A stretch of DNA of 64,000 nt from Thozetella sp. PMI_491 (Eukaryota > Ascomycota > Sordariomycetes > Chaetosphaeriales > Chaetosphaeriaceae): the NCBI GenBank assembly GCA_021432635.1, contig MU270078.1, positions 124,001 to 188,000 of the forward strand, read 5' to 3'. Each line of letters begins with the position of its first letter. The stretch's first letter is position 1. Below the pieces are notes generated by a model, which saw nothing but the letters and a program-made list of their open reading frames with translations, was not told the origin of the DNA and did no database searches. Below are positions 22,901 through 31,941 of the stretch, piece after piece. The position numbers and the translations under genes are program-made.

Positions 22901-24316
22901 CCACGCCTGGGCCGACCTATGGAGGCCATAGCATCACCCAGATCTCACGACCTACCATTTGGCGGCATGAAAATTTGATTTGCCGCGATGAGTTGTGCGG
23001 AAAGTCCCGTGGGTCATCGAATTGTCGATGCTTACTGTCGGGTTCTCCCCACTGCTGATGGATGCACGAGCCAGAGGAAATGGGAAAAAAAGTGCCGCAA
23101 GAGGTAGCCCGAGGCTCGGTATTCGCGAGAAACGACCCCTTCTCCGCACCGCAGTGTGGTTGCACAACTCACGTATGAGTTAGCATCGGCTGACTTCCAG
23201 AAATGCACTTATAAAGGCTCATCCAAGATCAACGAAACACCCCGGGGCGTCGGCGTTTAAATTCTAAAATTACGAGCCTTTCCCTATGGGCTAGTATAGT
23301 ATGCAGAGGCCCCGCATGAAATCACGCGGCTGGTTCGTTCGCACCGCAAGGTCGTGGTTTTCAACCCTGCTTGTCCCGCATGCCGAGGGATAGGCGAGAA
23401 ACGGCGAGGATTTGTGCAGGCTCATCTCGAGTAAGTTGGCCACCTTGAAAGACTCCGATTGTTGAGGCATAGTCTAGTATTGTCAGATAGAGTGCTCTAG
23501 TCACGGCTGTCATGACCTGGGGTCTGACTACGCTGGCCAGCTTACAGCTAGCTGCTAGGTGGATCTAGCAACTGGCAGCTACACGTGATAGTAGGCCCTT
23601 GACCACTATATTAACCAGCTAGATCTGTAGCCTTCCGCTTGTCTTCTTTCCACTCCTTCTTTAGCTTAGATTCTTGTGCGTTTAATACACACGGCTACAG
23701 ATCTGATCCAGTACGCCGCCGCCGTGATAACGACAGTGGCGGCTTTTCACGCAGACCACTGGCTGGGGGAAATGGTGGGTTGGCATGCATGGAACATGAA
23801 AATGGGCTAGTTCGGCTGTAAAAATGGCCCCGTTTGATGTAACCGTAGTACTTTTGAGGCCCAGCTCGTGAGCACATATTTTATTCCAATCAATCAAGTC
23901 GTATGTACATTCCACTCCATACGAATTGTATCTTGCAGTCTGGGGCACTGGACGTAACTTTTGGTTAAATTACTACGCAGCTAGAAGCAACTAGTGTCTG
24001 GATCTGCATATTGTTTGCATGAGGTCCCACAATATGCAAGCATCGCCCCAATTAGAACTTCCAACAGCCGAAAGGGTCTAGCGTAACCGCGGTCGCTCAG
24101 GCTGCTTCGGAGAGATGCTGGAGCAAACCAGTCGCGGCAAAGTCAAATGCGTGGATGTATAAGTACACACGGTCCTCCTTACCACCTAGGAAATTTCTTG
24201 CCAACATATTACGACTTCAGTCCCCGTATCAAAGCCATTCGGGTTTAGCAATATTCTAGAGTCCTACCCTATACTTGTCATCGATTCTGCAGCCTGTTGA
24301 CCATCTACATGCGAGA
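19988..24316. other. Gene-free A+T-rich region of 4.3 kb
   Basis: No family was recognised in any frame. Sequence between about 20.7 and 22.9 kb is A+T-rich and TpA-rich, with frequent ctagct/agctct words near 21.62-21.70 kb. This is a look expected of decayed, possibly RIP-mutated insertions. Around 23.3-23.4 kb there is a tRNA-like hint that was not accepted. The final 150 bases hold the promoter of the small gene at 24317, with a TATAAG near 24157. The first few hundred bases serve the ankyrin gene. Confidence 0.45.
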
Positions 24317-24751
24317 ATGCCTCCTTCTGTCCTTGGCATCGGCCTCCCTGCCAGTATCGTCCCGTGGCTCGCAAGAGGTTTGCTGCAAAAGTCACTCGAT
24401 GTAATGGAGGCTACAATGTCCTCTTCCCCTTATGACTGGGAAATGTTGTATATCACGCCGGATACACCATTTGACGTGTGCACGGCAAAGCTTCGAGAGA
24501 AGAAGTGGGACGTCGTCATGGTTGGAAGTCAGTGTTCCATTCGTAACGCGGCCCTGAAAGACATCTTGGAAACATTTCTAATGACATTGACGAGGACAGT
24601 GGGCTTACGGAAGACCGACTCGCTCGTACCATTCTTCGAGCGTGTGGTCAACGCCGTCCATAAGGAATTACCACAAGCCAAGATTGCTTTCAACAATAGC
24701 ATTGAGAAGACGCTGGAGGCTGTCGATCGAGTTTTGGCTAGTGAAAAATAA
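24317..24751 (+). CDS. Small conserved fungal protein, function unknown
   Basis: I read two exons, 24317-24527 and 24600-24751, giving 120 residues. The 72-base stretch between them starts GTCAGT, has a branch-like CTAATGAC and ends ACAG. Removing it yields the smooth sequence VVMVGMGLRKTDSLVPFFE. It contains no stop and its length is a multiple of three, so an unspliced reading frame of 144 residues also exists. The protein looks like a compact alpha/beta fold: PPSVLGIGLPASIVPWLARG, then a tyrosine-rich strand, then WDVVMVG and a C-terminal helix EKTLEAVDRVL. I recall similar small proteins of unknown function in filamentous fungi. No signal peptide or membrane helix. It ends 172 bases from the convergent Zn2Cys6 gene. 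Confidence 0.75.
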   Translation: MPPSVLGIGLPASIVPWLARGLLQKSLDVMEATMSSSPYDWEMLYITPDTPFDVCTAKLREKKWDVVMVGSQCSIRNAALKDILETFLMTLTRTVGLRKTDSLVPFFERVVNAVHKELPQAKIAFNNSIEKTLEAVDRVLASEK

Positions 24752-24923
24752 TTGCAAATCCCCGTGGTAGAGAGAGGCAATCAGGCTATAGCCGGAGAGC
24801 AGATCGAAGTTCGCTTACTTTTATTCGTTGGAATTCGATACGCCAATGGGCTTTAAATGGGAATGCATTGTAGGCCGAATGAAGTCGGACAATATAGGTT
24901 AAGGACCCCTTGGGTTGAACCTC

Positions 24924-26573
24924 TCACACAAGTAATACCCGTTTTCCTAGGCTCTTCATCGCCATCTTCCAATCGCAATCGACCGCAAGCTCGGGCTGCG
25001 ACTGTCTCAACCGCCAACATTCTTCCATCACTAGGAGCCCCTTCCAAGTCAGGCCTAATGGCAGTTTTTGTGCTCTTAACTTTGCTATCAGACCCCTAAA
25101 CCTGTCGTGCAGACTACTGCCCGCCAAGCATCCTGCAATCGTAAACGCCCAGTGAACGCGGATCATAGGTCTGTGTGGAAGCGTTTCTAGCATTTGGAGA
25201 TTTTGACTGACCATGGAGGCAAGCTCGGGGTGGTCAATATCGGCACCGTAGACGACAACATGTAGATACGCTTGCGCAGCATAAGCAAACTGCAAGGAGA
25301 CCAAGCGGCTCTCTTGTTCGAGTTTAGTCGTGTGGAGCGAAGATTGTTGATTCAGCTCCCGGACCTGGTCTTCTAGACCAGCAGCCACTGAAGCAGCCCG
25401 TCTGAAGAGCTCCTCCTCGTCTAGTGACTGCGTCTGGAGCTGAGTAGTTTTCCAATCGGCGAGGCATGTGATTTCTGCAATGCTTGCCATGACCGGTGAG
25501 TGGCACCCCATGATGCCCTGGGTCTTTAAGCAATTGGTTCGCAGGTAGGGCAAGTAATCAAAGCGTCGAAGGGTATGCGGGGGAAACCCGAATGTCGCAT
25601 TGGCAATTACATCAATCCAAATGGCGCATGTAACGTGGAACTCGAAAGTTCTCTGGATTTCTGGATCGGAGAAATCTTCTAGTGCCATGTCGAGGGGTGA
25701 CAATTGCGATACCTTTTCGGGTTGATCGGATAAATGTGATGCGTCGTACGTGTAGAGGGTGTCCAACACCGTCATTGTTGCTTGGTGGTGTAGCTGCCAA
25801 GTCCCCTCTAGCATGCTGAAGACCTCCAGACTAAGGAACTGATGCATGACTTCCAATACCTGCCCTCCTAGTCTAGCCACATCTCTTGGCGTATGACCCC
25901 CTTGATTGAAACATGTGATGATGGCCTGCAGAGCCGATGATGCGGTAGCCTGCCGTTCTGCCACCTCCAAACTGAGCCCAATGCCATCTGTCTTCTCCGG
26001 CTCGCGAAGCGAGGCTTGGAAACAGGCACTGACGCTCAGAGCAGCGTGATAACGCGCCTTATTACTGCACAAGCCACTCATGACCCACGCCTGGTCCGCT
26101 GGCGTAGACAGGGAATAGAAGCTGAACTGTATTGGAAAGATAAAGCTCAGGTAAAGCGTGACCAGGGGCGCATCAGCGCGTGGGGACTTTTGATCGGGAA
26201 GTGTGTCACAGAAGCCACCATCCCACCATATCGATCCTAGTGCAGATGGGTGTCTGCCACTGAGCGTGAGCTCGTGTGTATGCGGAAAGGTCGGCGTCTG
26301 TGTGGCAGTCGCCTCTAAACCCTGCTGCCCATAGCGTCTACGAGCCTTGTACTTGGCTTCTGCGATCGATTGAAGTTGTCGAGCCTCTTCAGTCGTTGTA
26401 ACCTCTTTCCAGTTTCGTTTTCCTTGCATCCAGTCGGGAGGTGGAGTATCATAGCCGTAGCAATGGAGATTTCGGCTCTTACACCCGCCACAGCTAGGAC
26501 GCTGCTCGTCACATTTCTTTTTGCGGATACGGCAGGTATAACAGCCAGTCCTGCTTCGTGAGCCCGATGACAT
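24924..26573 (-). CDS. Zn2Cys6 transcription factor
   Basis: A single exon encodes 549 residues. The zinc cluster sits at the N-terminus, residues 11-38 (CYTCRIRKKKCDEQRPSCGG, then CKSRNLHC), with spacing C-x2-C-x6-C-x6-C-x2-C-x6-C. This is followed by PPPDWM and KRNWKEV, a linker common in regulators with the C-terminal 'transcription factor domain 2'. The remaining 480 residues are helical and fit that domain, including LVTLYLSFIFPIQFSFY and a long C-terminal helix with WKGLLVMEECWR. The protein is a nuclear regulator. It is head to head with the beta-propeller gene at 27592, sharing a 1 kb promoter region, so that gene is the first candidate target. Confidence 0.9.
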   Translation of the reverse strand: MSSGSRSRTGCYTCRIRKKKCDEQRPSCGGCKSRNLHCYGYDTPPPDWMQGKRNWKEVTTTEEARQLQSIAEAKYKARRRYGQQGLEATATQTPTFPHTHELTLSGRHPSALGSIWWDGGFCDTLPDQKSPRADAPLVTLYLSFIFPIQFSFYSLSTPADQAWVMSGLCSNKARYHAALSVSACFQASLREPEKTDGIGLSLEVAERQATASSALQAIITCFNQGGHTPRDVARLGGQVLEVMHQFLSLEVFSMLEGTWQLHHQATMTVLDTLYTYDASHLSDQPEKVSQLSPLDMALEDFSDPEIQRTFEFHVTCAIWIDVIANATFGFPPHTLRRFDYLPYLRTNCLKTQGIMGCHSPVMASIAEITCLADWKTTQLQTQSLDEEELFRRAASVAAGLEDQVRELNQQSSLHTTKLEQESRLVSLQFAYAAQAYLHVVVYGADIDHPELASMVSQNLQMLETLPHRPMIRVHWAFTIAGCLAGSSLHDRFRGLIAKLRAQKLPLGLTWKGLLVMEECWRLRQSQPELAVDCDWKMAMKSLGKRVLLV

Positions 26574-27591
26574 CTTGGAGATTCAGGTCTCCAGGGGTTG
26601 ATATAACAAATACCGACGGATAGCCCGGCAATATGGATGAGAACGATAAGCGCAATGCTTGACGCGGGAGTAGTGATGAGGGCTAATGCAGTTGCTTATG
26701 GTAAGATTTTTAATAACCCATAAGACCGCTGTGGACCTGGGTACCTTAGGCATACAATAGAATGTCGGGGATAGCGAGCCACTTCGTGGGCGCAAGGGCG
26801 AAGTGTGTTAACTCATGACATCTTCGAGAGGTGGGGGTGGGTAGGAACGGCGTTGAAAAATCGCTGCCGGAATGGGAGGCTACTGCCCCCACCGTTTGCC
26901 AGAGCGGGTCCTTTGCTAAAAAGGCTAGCTTAGCCGCAGTCAGTTCCTTCGGTCCCGAGAGAAGGTTCAAAGCAGCCAAATCCTTGCGTATGCACTGCAA
27001 CCAGGTCAGAAAGCAAGTAGATACGCCTACACCAGCTCTATATATAGCGAGGTCCACATTGTTTCCTATGAATCAACTATTTCCCCATACTGACCGCAAT
27101 CCTGCTTCCTGGGCACGCCGCACTCGCACTAACGGTGGTGTCACGGCAGGGTGATCGTAGCGAAAGTATATTTCTGCAATGGAGGGGTGCCCCGCGCAGC
27201 TACAGTTACACGCGCCAATCGTGGGCAGTGGGTGTCTCTCGGCCTAGATGCACTAGCACTCAGATAGGCTAGCGGAGGCGCCGTCGGCTCCTTCATGGCC
27301 AGGGATACTTCAAATAAGCATATTTTACACATTGGGACTGTGGCCTTGTTGATGTTATACAGCATACCCACCTATGTAAGTCCCTCATCACAGCTAGCCC
27401 GTGCTTAGCAAGAAACTAAGCGGAGTCTTGCTTCGGTCTTTGCAGGTTGGTATAAAATAGCTAAAGACTCGACGAGGAAGCATACCTACGTCCTCAACCG
27501 ACCCCTAGCTCACCCTCCTTTACATCTTCTACCAGAGAGACCCTGATTGTATTGCCCCCACAACCGGAACGTCTGCGCTACTATAGTCGTC
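26574..27591. promoter_or_regulatory. Divergent promoter between regulator and beta-propeller gene
   Basis: This 1.0 kb region has no credible gene. On the plus strand TATAAAATAG at 27451-27460 lies about 140 bases before the beta-propeller ATG and looks like a core promoter. No clear repeated operator was found by eye. Confidence 0.55.
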
Positions 27592-28551
27592 ATGGCGGAA
27601 ATCAGTGTCCTCGATCCCCTTCTCCCTTCCCAGGTTGTGCATCAACTCCCTCTGCCTTCATGGATCGAAAACCTTGCCGTACGATCCAACGGGCAGGTTC
27701 TCGCTACCATATCCACCGCGCCTGAAGTCCTCCTTGTTGATCCTACGGATCACTCTAAGACCGCCATCGTTCACAGATTCTCGGATGTCTCTGGTATGGC
27801 CGGAATTATCGAAACAACTCCTGACAAGTTTTACGTTGCCGGGGGCAATTTCGATCTCAGCAATATGGCGAATCAAACGGGATCTTACAAGTTGTGGGAA
27901 GTAGACATGACCAATTTCGACAATGAGGGCAAGGCTGTCGTTACCATGGTCATGGAACTCGACAAAATCGGTTTCCCGAATGGTATGGAGTTGCTCTCGA
28001 GGTCCGAGCAGCTCATCCTTGCTGCCGATTGCGAAGCCGGTGCCGTGTTCAAGATTGATCTTGTCAAGAAGACACACGAGGCGGTAATTCAGGTCGACGA
28101 GATGAAGAATCCCGAGAATCCTTTCATTCCTATCGCAATCAACGGTATTGCAATCTACCAAGACTATCTGTACTGGACCAATACCTCCAAAGCACTTTTC
28201 TGCCGGGTGAAGATCCACGAAGACGGTAAAGCCGCCGGTGAGGTAGAAATCTTGTATCAAGGTTTGATAGGCGATGACTTCTGCTTCGACCGCAATGGTA
28301 ACGCTTGGATCACACAGAACCCACTCAACACTGTCACTGTGGCGAAGGCTAGTACCGGTCTTGTAACTGTTGCTGGGAAAATAGACAGATTGGAAATTGC
28401 CGGGGCTACTGCATGCCAATTCGACAGAAGAAGCGGCAATGAGCATATGCTCTACGTGGTGACGAGTGGGGGTCTGGCAGGACCTGTCAACGGAAAAGAC
28501 GTCGAGGGTGGGAAGATCTCGGTGATTGATACCTCCTTATTCAAAGTCTGA
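27592..28551 (+). CDS. SMP-30/gluconolactonase-like beta-propeller protein
   Basis: A single exon encodes 319 residues from the ATG at 27592. Repeated strand motifs of a six-bladed propeller are visible: WIENLAVRSNGQVLATIS, GFPNGMELL, PIAINGIAIYQDYLYWTNTS, GDDFCFDRNGNAWITQNP and GNEHMLYVVTSGG. These resemble SMP-30/gluconolactonase-region proteins. Acidic and Asn residues in IAINGI and NPLNTV could line the central metal site. No signal peptide was seen. Fungal members occur in metabolite clusters and as lone lactonase-like proteins. The reaction here is unknown. Its divergent neighbour is a Zn2Cys6 regulator, which suggests local control. Confidence 0.85.
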   Translation: MAEISVLDPLLPSQVVHQLPLPSWIENLAVRSNGQVLATISTAPEVLLVDPTDHSKTAIVHRFSDVSGMAGIIETTPDKFYVAGGNFDLSNMANQTGSYKLWEVDMTNFDNEGKAVVTMVMELDKIGFPNGMELLSRSEQLILAADCEAGAVFKIDLVKKTHEAVIQVDEMKNPENPFIPIAINGIAIYQDYLYWTNTSKALFCRVKIHEDGKAAGEVEILYQGLIGDDFCFDRNGNAWITQNPLNTVTVAKASTGLVTVAGKIDRLEIAGATACQFDRRSGNEHMLYVVTSGGLAGPVNGKDVEGGKISVIDTSLFKV

Positions 28552-28866
28552 GTGAGCCATTCCCGGCTGGGGGCTTATATTTCGGTTGGGTAACGTGCGG
28601 GGTTCATTTCAGTATGAAATTTAGTATCTCTTCTTGACGATGACTGCCTACACGTTCGTATATCAAAACTTTTATTGGCTTATGATTATCACGGCTATAA
28701 CAAAACTCATCTCTATCATGTATATGTTTAATTAATTATGGCCTAATAAAATAAAAGATATTGCCCTAACGTCCGGTTAGCAAACATTTACAGCAACAAC
28801 CGTCCCCCTTCCCTCGACAAGAAAAAGCTTAACATTATATAGATTACTAATAGTAACGCTAGTATC
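28552..28866. other. A+T-rich 3' flank of beta-propeller gene
   Basis: This is 315 A+T-rich bases with no open frame. It includes the likely polyadenylation region (AATAAAATAAAAG near 28745). Confidence 0.45.
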
Positions 28867-29990
28867 TACTGTAAAAGAACGAGCTCTACTGCTGGCTCAA
28901 TTATTCGACGCGATTCTCGACACCATCTGGGTACGGCAGATTTGGACCCTCCAGGAAGTCTTGTTGGCCCCAAGACCCTGGATACGCTGCGGTTCCTGAC
29001 ACCTGACGTGGCGAACCATGATGTATGCTGTCGCTACCTGAGATGGGGTCTGCGTAATCTCAACGAACACGATTTGGCGAAATCACTGCTCAGACTTGGT
29101 AGAGAGTCATGGAAATGTGGCTCACCATGATAAAGCCAGTGCGGCACCTTTTTGCCAGCTCACCAGCATCTGGCACTTCTTCCGCAGCTCAGTTCGAACA
29201 GGTGCGATCTTAACCTGATTCTGAGCGTAGTTGGTGCATTCTTTGATCAGCCCCCCAGGGTGCCCGGCTGGGCATGAGACGAGACTAGCCATTGGATCCA
29301 TCCGTCCAAGTGTCTAGAGCAGGGACTAGACCCTCCGGACCTCGCTGACTTCGACTTTCCCGCCAAGAACAAGTCGAAACGCAACTCTGCAGCTGAACGT
29401 AGGGGCTGCACCCTGTATTCTCCGGCAAAGCTCAGCGTTAGCCATCCTACTGAGCTTGTGGTAGAAGGCGAGGCGATCGATCACGTTTCTTGGCGAGGTT
29501 ATAACTTTATCCAGGCGGATGAAACGCTACCGGGGACAACAGATCGGAGAAACGAGCTTGCAAGATCCGCAGCCACTAAAGAACCCCACATCCACACCGT
29601 CTAAATCATCGAGGAGGCCCTTGATAGACTAGAGACTGAGAGGAGGCCGCGTGAGAAATTTGTAGTGCCTGCAGACTATATCTTCCCTCTCCCTCACATC
29701 CCCTGCTTTAACATCTTAGATTCTTCAAGGAAAGAGGTCACAACCGGAAGCCACTCTTATCGACTGGAAGAGCGGTGTTTTGGCCGCTCGTCGATTGGCC
29801 CCCAACTTGCGCCGCAAATGGATACTATCCACTGTAATTGCAAGGCTACAGGGTCCTACTTGATTGAATATGTAGAGAAGATCTCAGAGAGACAAACTGG
29901 TCTCGGCCAACCGGCGCAGAACGGCCGTCGGCACGGCACGACCAACGCCACGGCACAGCACTACAAGGGTGATGGGTTGCAGCCAACCTA
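28867..29990 (+). pseudogene. Decayed HET-domain (heterokaryon incompatibility) gene
   Basis: Near 28887-28997 one frame reads ILDTIWVRQIWTLQEVLLAP, which is the conserved R-x-W-x-x-Q-E segment of the HET domain. About 400 bases later another stretch (29325-29600) has a composition like the C-terminal half of HET proteins. A third stretch (29605-29800) includes FVVPADYIFPLPHIPCF. No single frame joins these parts, and no start region or N-terminal HET motifs were found, so the gene appears truncated and interrupted several times. HET proteins control vegetative incompatibility in ascomycetes. The call for the first stretch is firm; that the later stretches belong to the same gene is inferred from order and strand. 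Confidence 0.5.
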
Positions 29991-30535
29991 GCCCTCCATT
30001 TGTAGCTTCCGAGAGTATTCGGTGGTGACACATCCACTGAGCAAATCGACTTGGTATTAACGCAGCTAGAGTAAAGCCGAATTCATAGAATCTACCACCC
30101 GTGGGATATATCTAGGAAAAATTTCCCATCTATCCCTCTAAAATCCAATTTCCCGACCTTCCAACAGTACCTTCCAGTATATTTCAGGGGCCTCTTATCA
30201 GTATTCAAAATAACAGTGTGAAATCGTGGCAGTGTAATATCTACGCCACCTTACTGCTTTTCTTCACTAGCCAATAGCAGATAGTCCGACATCCCTAACC
30301 AAACCAACCAACCAACTCTGTGTTTGTGCCGTTGGCCTGCACACTCGTAATAACGGAAGACAATATATAGTCAGACCTTGGGATCCCGGCTCTTTTTAAG
30401 CCTGCTGTATTGTTCTGAATGCTCTCTGCCACTGCCCCTGTTGACTTTGAGGTAGTTTGAATCTCGGAAACGGTCTAGTCTACCTCTGTCTGTTAACCCT
30501 CTTAGTTGTGGTATCCGCCTTGTTTGACAGCTATC
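29991..30535. other. Promoter region of epoxide hydrolase gene
   Basis: No gene seen. A short aacc-repeat (aaccaaaccaaccaaccaac near 30298) and tatatag near 30363 lie upstream of the epoxide hydrolase start. Confidence 0.45.
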
Positions 30536-31941
30536 ATGGAAGACATTCGAAATTATCAAATCTCTGTTGCTTCAGAGGCAATCGCAGAGCTTCATCAGAA
30601 GCTAGTCGCCTCGAAGTTCCCAGATGATACCGACGACGACGGCGACTGGGAATGCGGTGCACCCGTTGCAGACATCAAAAGAGTTGCCAAATACTGGCAG
30701 GAAAAGTTCGACTGGTCTTCATACGAAGAAACATTGAATAAACTTCCGCACTTTGAAACAACCATCTCACTCGAAGGCTTTGACCCGTTTGAGTTGCATT
30801 TTGTCCACCAGAAGGCTGCAAATCCGGACGCGATCCCGCTTCTTTTCGTCCATGGGTGTGCGTAGAGGATCCCTTGCTAGCAATTTGAGATAAAGATAGC
30901 ATGTTGACATTTAATTCCTACTTTTTAGGGCCAGGCGGCTTCTTCGAAGCGACAAAAATTATCCCACTACTCACAGCTGCGCAGGAAAATGGACCCGAAT
31001 TCCACCTTGTGGTACCATCACTCCCCAACTTTGGCTTCTCAAGCAGAATCTCCAAAAAAGGGTTTGGTCTCCGACAGTACACTGACACTTGCCAAAAACT
31101 GATGCTGCGTCTGGGATACAAGCAATACGCTGCTCAAGGGGGGGACTGGGTGAGTTATCACATCGAGCTATTGGCAGTAAAAGAACCCTCGTTCACTAAG
31201 CTGTAACGCAGGGATTGTATATCACGACATCGATTGGAAACCTTTATCCGGAATCAATGCTCGCACTGCATCTCAACTTTGTCATCGCTATGCCACCGCC
31301 GTTTACCAAATCACCCTTCGGCTTTGTGCGATTTCTCATGACGCACATGTTGAATCTGTATACACCCCAGGAACAGTCAGGCTTGAAAGCTTCTCTGGAC
31401 TACCAAAATAACGGTAGCTCCTATGTCCATATTATGAGGACGAGGCCCAAGACGATCGGAACGATGCTTGCGGATAGCCCCGTGGCATTGTTGGCATGGA
31501 TTTACGAGAAACTGATCACATGGACGGACGACTACCCGTGGACTGATCAGGAAATTTGTCAATGGGTTAGCTTGTATTGGTTCAGCAAGGCAGGGCCTGC
31601 AGCTAGCGTGAACATTTATCATGAAATGTTCCAAGGGAATTGGCAAGCTGAGACTGGGCGTGTGATACCCAATGCGAGGCTGGTAAGCTAACAGCCAGAA
31701 TTAAACCCGATAGAGACTTTGGCTGACGAGCTCTCCTTTAAAGGGTTTCTCATATTTTCCTAGGGAGGTCGCAGCAACTCCGCGTATGTGGAATCGACAG
31801 TTAGGCGACGTTGTCTTTGAGAAGGAGAATGAAAAGGGGGGCCACTTTGCCGCTTGGGAACAACCAGAGGTTTTAGTGAGAGACCTTCGGACGATGTTCA
31901 AGCTTAATGGACCGGCATACTGTGCTTTGCGTCAAGCATAA
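30536..31941 (+). CDS. Epoxide hydrolase (EHN/alpha-beta hydrolase)
   Basis: Four exons (30536-30857, 30929-31149, 31212-31682, 31744-31941) join in frame to 403 residues. The N-terminal EHN domain covers about residues 1-105, with [20 protein letters not shown] near the start. The oxyanion-hole motif HGWPG is rebuilt across intron 1 (H106-G107-W108-P109). The nucleophile is D180 in GGDW, followed by G from exon 3. The catalytic His is H372 in [10 protein letters not shown] membrane anchor is absent, so it is probably soluble. The reaction is hydrolysis of an epoxide to a diol through an ester intermediate on the Asp. The substrate could be a lipid, xenobiotic or metabolite intermediate. All key residues seem present and the gene looks whole. 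Confidence 0.92.

Noticed and set aside
23300-23400. tRNA-like fragment (tagtatagt and ggttcg boxes)
   Set aside because: No consistent acceptor stem or cloverleaf could be folded by eye. At most a chance match or a degraded copy.
30850-30930. Apparent loss of the tryptophan in the epoxide hydrolase HGWPG motif
   Set aside because: Using the GTGCGT donor after base 30857 rebuilds HGWPG across the intron.
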